From the NCBI RefSeq assembly GCF_014696355.1, contig NZ_JACJQA010000031.1:62001-126000 (forward strand): DNA of 64,000 bases, written 5' to 3'. The notes under the pieces were generated by a model, which was given only the letters and a program-made list of their open reading frames with translations, was not told the origin of the DNA and did no database searches. Positions 1 through 7,287 of the stretch are shown piece after piece (positions within the stretch are counted from its first letter, which is position 1; each line of letters begins with the position of its first letter). Source of the stretch: Pseudanabaena sp. FACHB-1998. GTDB taxonomy: Bacteria; Cyanobacteriota; Cyanobacteriia; Pseudanabaenales; Pseudanabaenaceae. Position numbers and translations under genes: made by a program.

Positions 1-231
1 GCCCTTGGAGAAATTGGCACCCATGACGCGGTATTTTATCTTTCTCAATCTTTAAAAGACCGCGATCGCTCAGTTCGCAGTGCGGTATTAAGAGCTTTAG
101 CCCAAGTTAATTCTCCAGAGGCTCAGGAAATTTTACATAATGTCAAATTTTCTGTCTCAATCCCCAACTATTCTGTGTCCAATGTCAAAGATTTTGGGGA
201 TGAGTCAGACTTTACGATCATCCAAAGCTAG
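1..231 (+). CDS. HEAT-repeat protein, C-terminal fragment
   Basis: The window opens inside this gene, so only the last 76 residues are visible. The frame runs from base 1 to a TAG at 229-231. It reads as a HEAT/PBS-lyase-type helical repeat: an ALGEIG turn, then helices around SLKDRDRSVRSAVLRALAQ. Such repeats serve as protein-binding scaffolds and, in cyanobacteria, occur in phycobilin lyases and regulators; which one this is cannot be told from the tail. The stop codon lies inside the left arm of the hairpin at 224-276, so the repeat overlaps the end of the gene. The final 25 or so residues no longer look like the repeat. Confidence 0.7.
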   Translation, partial: ALGEIGTHDAVFYLSQSLKDRDRSVRSAVLRALAQVNSPEAQEILHNVKFSVSIPNYSVSNVKDFGDESDFTIIQS

Positions 232-276
232 AAGAAGAGTGGCGGCGCGAAGCGCCGCCACTCTTCTTCTAGCTTT
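224..276. repeat. GC-GAA-GC hairpin, overlaps HEAT gene stop
   Basis: Perfect inverted repeat with 25-nt arms (224-248 and 252-276) and a 3-nt loop, GAA. It is followed by GTGTCCTAAC, a flank also seen after other copies. It probably helps end the upstream transcript, although there is no T-run. Confidence 0.85.
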
Positions 277-297
277 GTGTCCTAACAAAAATGGCAA

Positions 298-359
298 CAA
301 CGATAAAAGACAAGAAAAAAGCAAGCGATCGCTTGCTTTTTTCTTGTCTTTTATCGTTG
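298..359. repeat. 31-bp perfect palindrome centred on HIP1
   Basis: A 62-bp palindrome with no unpaired loop. Its centre (325-332) is GCGATCGC, the HIP1 octamer. As RNA it would form a long stem ending in a T-rich right arm, so it may serve as a second terminator behind the HEAT gene. Confidence 0.8.
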
Positions 360-695
360 CATAGGATAATCTATGTATACTGTATACAGTAATTTTGAAT
401 ATCAATGCTCGCTTATAGCAATTTTTCGGAATGCATTATTCCGTGAAGCCGCAACAAATCAAGAAGTAAAGATTAGTGATTTAAAATACGATCATCTTTA
501 GATTGTGCTGTTCTAATGGAGCGCAACTGTAAAAGATCTAGTAATAATTTTTTGCAGTAATTCAATGCTTGTTTATGGGATTTAACTATCGTTCAGGCTT
601 CAAGAAATAGTATTGGTATTCATAGTGGTTAAATCACTAAGTAAAAAAATCACTAAGTAAAAAGTTTTTCATTCTCAAAAGAGGAGTTTGTACAT
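360..695. other. Intergenic region before the 696 gene
   Basis: No convincing gene. It holds a short palindrome (TACTGTATACAGTA, around 378-391), an open stretch at 418-501 ending in TAG that could be a gene remnant, and a direct tandem duplication of a 16-bp unit beginning AAATCACTAAGTAAAA (631-646, then 647-662) just ahead of the ribosome-binding site GAGGAG at 681-686. Confidence 0.5.
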
Positions 696-1178
696 ATGTC
701 TAAGAGAGATTTTCCTTCTTCTAATTCTCAGTTGATTGCTAGATTTAGTAGATTTTGCTTGGCAACTATCCTGATGCTAGGTTTATTTTTCGGTAATGCC
801 CTTCAGGTAAATGCTGATGGGTCTGTTCCTGTTAGAAGCATTACCAATGAAAGTGCCATGCCATCTTCATTGCTATTAGCTGATGCGGCAGTTGAGGAAA
901 CCGAAGAAGTTGTAGAAACTCCAGAAGAGAAAGCTGCAGCTAAAAAAGTTAAAGAAGAAGCCAAAGCTGCGGCGAAAGCTGCTAAAAAAGCTGCCAAACT
1001 AGAAGCTAAAAAAGTTAAGGAAGCCGCTAAGTTGGAAGCCAAAAAGTTGAAGGCTGAGAAAAAAGCTACTGAAAAGAAAGAAGTTGAAGAAAAAGCTGCC
1101 CCTGAAGAAGCATCAGCCGTAGAAAGTGTAGAAGCTCCAGCCGTTGAAGCAGCTCCTGCCTTAGAAGCTACTCCTTAA
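696..1178 (+). CDS. Secreted Ala/Lys/Glu-rich low-complexity protein
   Basis: I do not recognise a family. The 160-residue product has a basic N-terminus and a hydrophobic stretch (about residues 19-38, ending near NALQVNA) that looks like a signal peptide. After residue 60 it becomes a charged, Ala-rich coiled-coil-like helix with repeated AKKVKEEAK and KLEAKK units, then a Glu/Pro/Ala tail. Export to the periplasm or outside is inferred. The start is well supported by GAGGAG at 681-686, nine bases upstream. The protein at 2390 has a similar design (signal peptide, short linker, acidic Pro/Ala segment), so the two may be distant relatives. Function unknown. Confidence 0.75.
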   Translation: MSKRDFPSSNSQLIARFSRFCLATILMLGLFFGNALQVNADGSVPVRSITNESAMPSSLLLADAAVEETEEVVETPEEKAAAKKVKEEAKAAAKAAKKAAKLEAKKVKEAAKLEAKKLKAEKKATEKKEVEEKAAPEEASAVESVEAPAVEAAPALEATP

Positions 1179-1445
1179 TTTCTGTATAGCGATTTGCACT
1201 TTGCTGTAGGCAAAATGCAAACTCAAATCCCTTACAGATATTACGTGGAAACCCTAGTCTGTCTCTCATCAGGGGAGACAGACTAGAGCAATATAATTGC
1301 AATTCCATGTTTTACTGTCCAGTCTGAAAGCTAGAAATTATTGCTACTTTCTAGCCACACTTTTTAGGCACAGCGTAGGAATCGAGACAATTCTTAAACG
1401 GGTTCTAGAAAATAATTGAAGTCAGACGTGTTTCGAGACGAACAA

Positions 1446-2231
1446 ATGACATCTGTAATTTCGCGATCGCCCTCAAAATTTAGTATCACAGCTTTTTTGA
1501 TTAGTGATAAGCCCGCAGGTTTCTTACTGAGTTGGGTTGCTGGATTTGTGGACACTTCCGCATTTATTATTCTGTTTGGACTTTTTACAGCCCATGTTAC
1601 AGGCAATATCGCCTTGGCAGGTTCTTCGTTTGTAAGTTCGGACGCAGAGACAACAATTACCCGTTTAATCATGTTGCCGACATTTGTGGTGACGGTGGCG
1701 CTAACTTCTATTCTTGCACGCTATGCGCGTCGTCAACAATGGTGCGTTTTTGGAGTTTTGCTGACGGCTGAGGCGATCGCCCTTGCCATTTTTTTGACGA
1801 TCGGGACGACTCTTTCGCCAGCTTTATTATTGGATGTGCAGGAAGAATTAATCTTGCCGATTGGTATTTCTGGTGTGATTGCGATGGCAATTCAGAACGC
1901 TTTAATGAAGGAAGCAAGAGGTGTCTTTAAAAGTTATATCCCTACTACGGTTATGACGGGAAATACAACTCAGTTAACTATTGATGTGGTGCAGTTTTGT
2001 AGCGCTAAATTAGCTAAGGAACAGAATGAAGTTACTAAGCTAGAAGCCGCCGAGTCCCTTGAGAGAATTGGTCGATTTGTCCCCACGATTGTCGGTTTTG
2101 CTCTGGGTGGTTTGCTAGCGGCTGTGTTTGTTTTAGTGTCCGAGTCTTGGTGGAGCTTAGTTTTACCTTTAATTGCGATTTCTATTTTAGCGATCGCTGC
2201 CTTTGTCGAGCATTTTCGTCAACCCGTTTAG
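1446..2231 (+). CDS. YoaK/DUF1275 family membrane protein
   Basis: Small multi-pass inner-membrane protein of the YoaK (DUF1275) family, whose biochemical role is not settled. The family hallmark is visible near the N-terminus: a glycine-rich first helix (LLSWVAGFVDTSAFIILFG) followed by FTAHVTGNIALAG. A second conserved patch, TVMTGNTTQLTIDV, lies about two-thirds along. About six hydrophobic segments are apparent in 261 residues, the usual size. The frame is open upstream to a TTG at 1416 and a GTG at 1428; I prefer the ATG at 1446, although no start has a strong ribosome-binding site. It ends about 55 bp before the hairpin at 2288-2340. Confidence 0.8.
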   Translation: MTSVISRSPSKFSITAFLISDKPAGFLLSWVAGFVDTSAFIILFGLFTAHVTGNIALAGSSFVSSDAETTITRLIMLPTFVVTVALTSILARYARRQQWCVFGVLLTAEAIALAIFLTIGTTLSPALLLDVQEELILPIGISGVIAMAIQNALMKEARGVFKSYIPTTVMTGNTTQLTIDVVQFCSAKLAKEQNEVTKLEAAESLERIGRFVPTIVGFALGGLLAAVFVLVSESWWSLVLPLIAISILAIAAFVEHFRQPV

Positions 2232-2287
2232 ATTTCTCCAAGATTTCAATCCCCTATATCCATAGCTAGTAATGTTAGAACCAAACC

Positions 2288-2340
2288 GAAACCGAATAGA
2301 GAGTTGCGATGCTTAGCATCGCAACTCTCTATTCGGTTTC
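2288..2340. repeat. GC-TTA-GC hairpin
   Basis: Perfect 25-nt arms (2288-2312 and 2316-2340) around a TTA loop, in the gap between the YoaK-type gene and the 2390 gene. Same apex rule as the other intergenic hairpins. Confidence 0.85.
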
Positions 2341-2389
2341 TTGATCGACAACATCCATAAATCAAAGTTCAATATTAGGAAAAAAGAAA

Positions 2390-3070
2390 ATGAAACAACG
2401 TTTTTTATCAGTCATTATTAGTGCGTTAATGATTGTGAGCTTGCTATTTAGTAACGCAACTCAGGCTCAAGCAATCTCTGGCTCCGAGGCAATGTTAGTG
2501 GCGGCGGTTAGTGAAACTGAGTCTGCGATTGAAGCGCCAGAATCATTAGCACCAGCAGAAACTGAAGTACTAGAACCAATAGTTGAAGCAGAAGTAACTG
2601 AGACTCCAATTATTGCTGAAGAACCTACGGCTCCCCAAGAATCCGTAACTCCTACGGCTACGGACAGCACAACGGATTTATTGCAGCAACTAGAAACAGA
2701 AATCTTGCCCCAGATTGCCAGTGTGCTTACTCCTGAGCAACAAGAGGAGTTTGCATCTAAAGTTGCGGCAGGAACTAGTTTTCGGAAGGCTTTTAAAGCA
2801 GTGACCCTTACTCCTGCTCAAAAGACTAAGCTAAGTACAGTGTTTAAAGCTATTCCTAAAAAAGATATCTTTGCAACTTTAACTCCTGCTCAAAAGAAAC
2901 AACTATTTCTAAAAAATAAGCAGCTTTTTATCCCTACGGCTGAACAGATTGGCGCAAAAATGAGTGCAGGCAAGCAAATGGCTGGTGGTAAATCGTCTTT
3001 TGCTCCTTCCACTGAGGCGATCGTCGAAAAAATTAATTCTAAAATGAAGTTTGCTGGAGAAGAAAAATAG
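2390..3070 (+). CDS. Secreted protein with acidic Pro-rich linker
   Basis: Unrecognised 226-residue protein. Residues 1-29 form a clear signal peptide (MKQRFLSVIISALMIVSLLF, ending near TQAQA). Residues 45-95 are an acidic Pro/Glu/Thr-rich linker. The C-terminal half is a basic helical domain with three similar units built on LTPEQQ or LTPAQK (near residues 117, 140 and 164), reminiscent of periplasmic LTxxQ-type proteins, though this resemblance is only by eye. Start ATG 2390 has AGGA at 2377-2380. The stop is two bases before the next gene, so the two are probably cotranscribed. Confidence 0.75.
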   Translation: MKQRFLSVIISALMIVSLLFSNATQAQAISGSEAMLVAAVSETESAIEAPESLAPAETEVLEPIVEAEVTETPIIAEEPTAPQESVTPTATDSTTDLLQQLETEILPQIASVLTPEQQEEFASKVAAGTSFRKAFKAVTLTPAQKTKLSTVFKAIPKKDIFATLTPAQKKQLFLKNKQLFIPTAEQIGAKMSAGKQMAGGKSSFAPSTEAIVEKINSKMKFAGEEK

Positions 3071-3072
3071 CA

Positions 3073-3306
3073 ATGGATATTCATCTCTCCGATCGCGTTT
3101 ACGATTGGCTGTTATTAGTAGGAGCTATTGTTACTTCGATCGCTTTATATTCATTCCTAGAAAAAATTGCGAGAGCCCTATTTTTTCCTTTAGCGACTTT
3201 AGCGATCGTCTTAATTCTGGCAAAGGTTGTTTTTGGAGTAACGCCTGATTACCTCTGGCATAACCTCATTCACCTATTGCGAAGATTTAGTAATAGATTT
3301 TTCTAA
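3073..3306 (+). CDS. Small two-helix membrane protein
   Basis: A 77-residue protein with two hydrophobic segments (about residues 12-28 and 34-53) and a basic C-terminal tail ending RRFSNRFF, so it is probably a small integral membrane protein with a positively charged cytoplasmic end. It begins two bases after the stop of the secreted protein at 2390, which suggests an operon and perhaps a joint function at the membrane. No family recognised. The same DNA in other frames shows only shorter, less plausible reading frames. Confidence 0.65.
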   Translation: MDIHLSDRVYDWLLLVGAIVTSIALYSFLEKIARALFFPLATLAIVLILAKVVFGVTPDYLWHNLIHLLRRFSNRFF

Positions 3307-3307
3307 C

Positions 3308-3469
3308 CCCAAATAAAGGCATTCATATACTTGACACACCAAATATTTAGAACCCCCTCTAACTCCCCCTTGGAAGGGGGAGAACTCAGACTTCCCCCCT
3401 TCCAAGGGGGGACTGAGGGGGGTAAGAATTTGTAAAGTGCGTCAAGTACATTAACGCCCAAATAAAGGC
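3308..3469. mobile_element. MITE-like palindromic insertion with 13-bp direct repeats
   Basis: The sequence CCCAAATAAAGGC occurs at 3308-3320 and again at 3457-3469. Between them lie inverted ends TACTTGACACAC (3328-3339) and GTGCGTCAAGTA (3437-3448), matching at 11 of 12 positions, and a G/C-tract core (about 3351-3422) with CTCCCCCTTGGAAGGGGGAG-type palindromes. This looks like a non-autonomous element inserted into the hairpin at 3460-3492, duplicating part of its arm. No transposase is present, and the short sequence between the inverted ends and the direct repeats is unexplained. Confidence 0.5.
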
Positions 3470-3492
3470 GGCGCATTGCGCCGCCTTTATTT
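3460..3492. repeat. GC-ATT-GC hairpin
   Basis: Perfect 15-nt arms around an ATT loop (3475-3477). The left arm contains the right copy of the 13-bp direct repeat of the MITE-like insertion. Confidence 0.8.
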
Positions 3493-3494
3493 TT

Positions 3495-3529
3495 AATTAA
3501 AGGTGTAGGCTTTGCCCACACCTTTAATT
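3495..3529. repeat. GC-TTT-GC hairpin
   Basis: 16-nt arms with one mismatch around a TTT loop (3511-3513), lying directly behind the previous hairpin and ahead of the adenylate cyclase gene. Confidence 0.7.
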
Positions 3530-3585
3530 CTGGACAAGGAAGGCAGTAGGATTGCTATAGTCAATTTACAATAGCTGAAAATATA

Positions 3586-5559
3586 ATGAAAGCTAAGATC
3601 ACAAATAAGTTAAAAGCTTTATCTAGCCCCAAATTTATTGGCTATGCATTGGTTGGATTGATTGCGGGGCTTGGGGCGATCGCCACAGGATTTGAGCTAA
3701 ACGAAGTCCAGAGCCTTGAGCGTCAAACCCAATCAGCATTTTTTAACTGGCGAGGTACGATCGCTCCTCCCAAAGATATTGTGATCTTAGCGATCGATGA
3801 CATCTCCCTCCGTCAAGGTGAATTTTATGATCCAAAAGTTCGTCCATTTTTAGAACCCTTTCGCACAACCACATGGAAGCGTGTAGTCTATGCCCAAGTC
3901 CTCGAAAAACTAGTCAAAGCGGGAGCCAAAGTCGTCGCCTTTGACATTTTGTTTGTCACTCCCGGAGATCATGGCAAAGAGGATGATGACAAATTTCAAA
4001 AAGCAATTACGAAGTATGGCGATCGCGCGGTATTTGCAGCTAGCTATGAGGTTACGCAGATTGGCGAAGCGAGTATCTTGCAACTAGCTTCGCCTGAATC
4101 TATTTTCAAGATTAAACCTAACACCCTCGGACTAATAAATTTTAAAGCGGAAGTTACCACTAATATCCATCGTCTAGGTGTGCAACCACCTGCGGACAGT
4201 GGCTTGCCGAATGTGCCTACCTTTGCTAGTTCTATTTTAAATGTTGCCAAGATTAGCTATCCACAACCTAAAGGCGACGGGATTTATTTCTTTGGAGGAG
4301 TGGATACTTGGACAAATGCTCAACAGCAGATTCCGTTTTATTATGTAGTCGATCCTGAGAATTGGAAGAGTGAGCAACTTCAGAATGGCAAATTTTTTAA
4401 AGATAAAATTGTATTGATTGGGGCAACTGCTGCGTCTAAACAGGACATTCAAAACTCGGCAATGGGAAGGATGTCAGGGATTGAAATTCATGCCAATGCG
4501 ATCGCCACCTTAATGCAAGGTAAAAGCATGTTTGCTTTATTCCCAAATCCTGTGCATAGTGGGCTATTTATTTTCTTGTTGGTGGGTATTTCAGGAACCC
4601 TTCTTTGTCTACTTAAGCGCCCAAATATTCAGATTTTGGCATCTTTAGGGATTGCGATCGCGTGGTTTGGAATTGGTTACGCCAGCTTTGTGTATGGCAG
4701 TGCGATTCTACCTGTCGCAATTCCTGCGATCGCCATCAGTTTAAATGGAGTAGCGCTGTTAACTACAGGTTCCATTGCGGCTCAAATTGATAAACTACTG
4801 CTGCGCCGTACTCTAGAGCGCTATGTGGCGGCTCCCATTGTCGAGGAAATCGTCAATCAGCCTGAAGGATTTCGGGACTTGTTAGAGGGGCGTACCATCA
4901 AGGCGGCGGTTCTCTTTTCCGATATTCGTGGATTTACCACACTCTCTAGCCGTCTACCAGCTAAGGTTCTCATTCAACAGCTTAATACCTATCTAGGCGG
5001 CATGGTGGATGCAATTTTAGAATATCAAGGCACAATCGATAAATTTATCGGTGATGCGATTATGGCGGAGTTTGGCTCTCCTGTTTCCCGAGGTGAAAAG
5101 GCGGATGCCATGAATGCGGTTAATGCGGCTCTCAATATGAGAGCTGCATTGATGGAGCTGCGTAAGGTTTGGCAGAGTGAAAAAAAAATTCCCTTCTCCA
5201 ATGGTATTGGCATTAATTATGGAGAAGTGACTGTTGGTAATATTGGCTCGGCTCGTCGCCTTGAATATGCGGTGATTGGCGATACGGTTAACGTGGCAAG
5301 TCGGGTCGAAGGCATGACTAAGGATTTAGGAACCGACATTGTCATTACTGGCAATCTTTACGAGATTGTTAAGGATGAAATTGATGTGGTGGATTTTGGC
5401 GAACATGCTTTAAAGGGAAGAGTTGGCAAGGTGAGACTTTATGGTGTGATCGGGTTAAAAGGATGCGATCGCCAAGTTTACGAGCAAGTCCAAACCGATC
5501 TCAAGCGTCATACGGCCGTAATCGATATTCTCAAAAAAGGACAAATCCCATCACTCTAA
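3586..5559 (+). CDS. CHASE2-domain adenylate cyclase (class III)
   Basis: Membrane-bound receptor-type cyclase, 657 residues. An N-terminal helix (about 17-35) anchors an extracytoplasmic CHASE2 sensor domain (about 40-310). A cluster of hydrophobic helices follows (about 325-400), then the class III cyclase domain (about 430-620). Catalytic features are intact: metal-binding Asp446 in FSDIRGF and Asp490 in IGDAIMA, a lysine in IDKFIGD that favours ATP, Asp566 in IGDTVNVASR, and the Asn569/Arg573 pair. It should make cAMP in response to an unknown periplasmic signal. It stands alone between hairpin-rich gaps. Confidence 0.93.
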   Translation: MKAKITNKLKALSSPKFIGYALVGLIAGLGAIATGFELNEVQSLERQTQSAFFNWRGTIAPPKDIVILAIDDISLRQGEFYDPKVRPFLEPFRTTTWKRVVYAQVLEKLVKAGAKVVAFDILFVTPGDHGKEDDDKFQKAITKYGDRAVFAASYEVTQIGEASILQLASPESIFKIKPNTLGLINFKAEVTTNIHRLGVQPPADSGLPNVPTFASSILNVAKISYPQPKGDGIYFFGGVDTWTNAQQQIPFYYVVDPENWKSEQLQNGKFFKDKIVLIGATAASKQDIQNSAMGRMSGIEIHANAIATLMQGKSMFALFPNPVHSGLFIFLLVGISGTLLCLLKRPNIQILASLGIAIAWFGIGYASFVYGSAILPVAIPAIAISLNGVALLTTGSIAAQIDKLLLRRTLERYVAAPIVEEIVNQPEGFRDLLEGRTIKAAVLFSDIRGFTTLSSRLPAKVLIQQLNTYLGGMVDAILEYQGTIDKFIGDAIMAEFGSPVSRGEKADAMNAVNAALNMRAALMELRKVWQSEKKIPFSNGIGINYGEVTVGNIGSARRLEYAVIGDTVNVASRVEGMTKDLGTDIVITGNLYEIVKDEIDVVDFGEHALKGRVGKVRLYGVIGLKGCDRQVYEQVQTDLKRHTAVIDILKKGQIPSL

Positions 5560-5588
5560 TACTAAAAGGACTCATACCAAAACCCTAT

Positions 5589-5701
5589 GGCAAAGCAAGA
5601 GTTATCCAGTATAAATCAACCCCCCAAAAGCGAGTTGCGGCGCGAAGCGCCGCAACTCGCTTTTGGAGGTTTATGTCCTAAGCAAAACTTCCATTGCTAT
5701 A
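5589..5701 (+). repeat. Composite hairpin element, copy A
   Basis: The core is a perfect hairpin, 5624-5666, with 20-nt arms and loop GAA. Its flanks (GCAAAGCAAGAGTTATCCAG on the left; TTTATGTCCTAAGCAAAAC on the right) recur almost unchanged at 42123-42233. That second copy has the same orientation of flanks but the opposite loop, TTC. Confidence 0.85.
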
Positions 5702-5745
5702 AATAATTAGGGGTACGCTACGAAGTCGCACACCCCTAATTATTT
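5701..5745. repeat. Imperfect hairpin abutting copy A
   Basis: Arms AAATAATTAGGGGT and its near-complement (5701-5714 and 5732-5745) enclose a partly paired centre containing a GAA. The arm text resembles that of the hairpins at 52308-52387. Confidence 0.6.
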
Positions 5746-5920
5746 AGGAAGAAAAGTAGAATAAAAAACAAAGAATAGAAGCTAAAGCCTAAAAAATAGC
5801 CGATTTTAAGCTGATTTTCGGATATTTGTTACTTAAACAGGCTTTTTCCATAACCTTGACATGGTAAGTCTATAGAGGGGAAATTTCAGCACCCTAGTAA
5901 TCCCTTTCGACCTCTACCTA

Positions 5921-7039
5921 ATGAATATCGTTGATCAAAAAAGTTTGATGACCCAGTCAGACTATGTCAAAAAACTTCGTCCATTATTACCACCAGAAGC
6001 TTTTTTAGCAGATCCCAATAAAGTCTGGATTTTGCTTATAAATATGATGATAATGATCGTCGGTTGGGCGATCGCTTCATACCTAGATCGATGGAATTGG
6101 TATTTACTATGGCTATATTTACCCATTTCACTGGTTATGGCAAATAGCATTATTGTCTTGTCATTTAGTACTCACGATTTACTACATAGTTCGGCAATTA
6201 GTAATCCTACACTTCGTCGCGTAATTAGTCTTTTAGGATTTACCATGTCATGGATGCCGCCAACTCTATGGAAAGCAGTTCATAATCGTGAGCATCACAA
6301 TAAGACTAATGCCGAACAAGATCCTGATCGCAACTATTTATATTCACAACCAAATAGTTGGGGAAAATGGGTTCAAAATATCTTTGTCCCCTCTTCAGAA
6401 GTTAATCCAATATTATTAGTAATTGGCATGGCTCATGCTTGGGGAGTACATGTATTTCGCAATTTGACATCAGTATTGTTTTTTAATAATCGCTCGGCTG
6501 AATATCCCGTATTTGCTTTTAGTGTTAGTGAAAAAGAACGTAGAGCGATCGCGTTAGAATTATTGGTTTTAGTTGCTTTACATTTAACGATTTTTCTTGA
6601 TCTTGGGTTCTCCCCAATCAAGATTTTATTAAGCTACTTTCTACCAATTTGGATAGGATATGCTGGCTTAATATTTTATATTTACACTAATCACATGTTA
6701 TGTCCAATGACTGAGCAAAATGATGTTTTAGTTAATAGCCTATCTCTTCGTGTACCGAAAATATTTAATGTTTTACATATCAATTTTTCCTATCATACCG
6801 AGCATCATATTTTCCCAGGATTGAATCCAAATTATTATCCTCAAGTGCAAGAATTATTACTAGCTCACTATCCCGACAAATTTAATCTGATGGATGCGGG
6901 GCAAGCATGGAAATTAATGCTACAGACACCAAGGCATTATTTGGATCAAAATACTTTTACAGATTGGTCTGGTTCCAAAATCGTACCTTGCCCCGATTTG
7001 AGAGCGCAAAGCGCTCAAGCTCAAGTTCAGAAATTTTAA
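5921..7039 (+). CDS. Fatty-acid desaturase family protein
   Basis: Integral membrane di-iron oxygenase, 372 residues, with all three histidine boxes: HDLLH (85-89), HNREHH (121-126) and HTEHH (292-296). Hydrophobic segments lie at about 34-54, 60-82, 213-228 and 236-256. The family introduces double bonds or hydroxyl groups into acyl chains or carotenoid-like lipids; the box spacing fits acyl-lipid desaturases, but the position of desaturation cannot be read from sequence. The ATG at 5921 is used; a second Met ten residues in is possible. The gene ends just before the hairpin at 7064-7112. Confidence 0.85.
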   Translation: MNIVDQKSLMTQSDYVKKLRPLLPPEAFLADPNKVWILLINMMIMIVGWAIASYLDRWNWYLLWLYLPISLVMANSIIVLSFSTHDLLHSSAISNPTLRRVISLLGFTMSWMPPTLWKAVHNREHHNKTNAEQDPDRNYLYSQPNSWGKWVQNIFVPSSEVNPILLVIGMAHAWGVHVFRNLTSVLFFNNRSAEYPVFAFSVSEKERRAIALELLVLVALHLTIFLDLGFSPIKILLSYFLPIWIGYAGLIFYIYTNHMLCPMTEQNDVLVNSLSLRVPKIFNVLHINFSYHTEHHIFPGLNPNYYPQVQELLLAHYPDKFNLMDAGQAWKLMLQTPRHYLDQNTFTDWSGSKIVPCPDLRAQSAQAQVQKF

Positions 7040-7063
7040 TACAGTGTTTCTGTGCAACACTTT

Positions 7064-7112
7064 ACCCAAGAAGTGAGTGGCGGCGCTTCGCGCCGCCACT
7101 CACTTCTTGGGT
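7064..7112. repeat. GC-TTC-GC hairpin
   Basis: Perfect 23-nt arms around TTC (7087-7089), 25 bp behind the desaturase stop, followed by a GTCCTA flank and the text GCAAGTGACTACAGCTATAAG, which recurs with changes at 46665-46688. Confidence 0.85.
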
Positions 7113-7287
7113 TTTGGTTTGTCCTACTGCAAGTGACTACAGCTATAAGACTTGAGATATACTAATCCAATTATCACAACTGTTACCTTCGCTACGGAAG
7201 TAATGTTGCTTTTAAAGTCAGATCAAGATTTGTGGAAAGTTCAAAATCTTTCTAGTTTTATCCGTCTACACAACAGCCTAATACCCT

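Larger units (their letters stand above)
5560..5920. other. Intergenic region with two hairpins
   Basis: No gene seen. It contains the composite repeat at 5589-5701, an imperfect hairpin at 5701-5745 that abuts it, and an AT-rich leader before the desaturase. A TTGACA-like hexamer at 5856-5861 lacks a correctly spaced partner. Confidence 0.6.

Noticed and set aside
140..364. Open frame of 74 codons across two hairpins
   Set aside because: It overlaps the HEAT gene end in another frame and runs through two palindromes, which keep frames open on both strands by symmetry. No protein-like features.
418..501. Short open stretch that could be a gene remnant (reads FRNALFREAATNQEV)
   Set aside because: Only 27 codons, no start, no family recognised; too little to call a pseudogene.
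3303..3521. Minus-strand frame of 72 codons
   Set aside because: It translates the MITE-like insert and hairpins; Pro/Gly-rich text such as PPSVPPWKGGSLSS is typical of this repeat and not of a gene.
5856..5876. TTGACA and TATAGA before the desaturase as a promoter
   Set aside because: The two hexamers are only nine bases apart, far from the usual 16-18.
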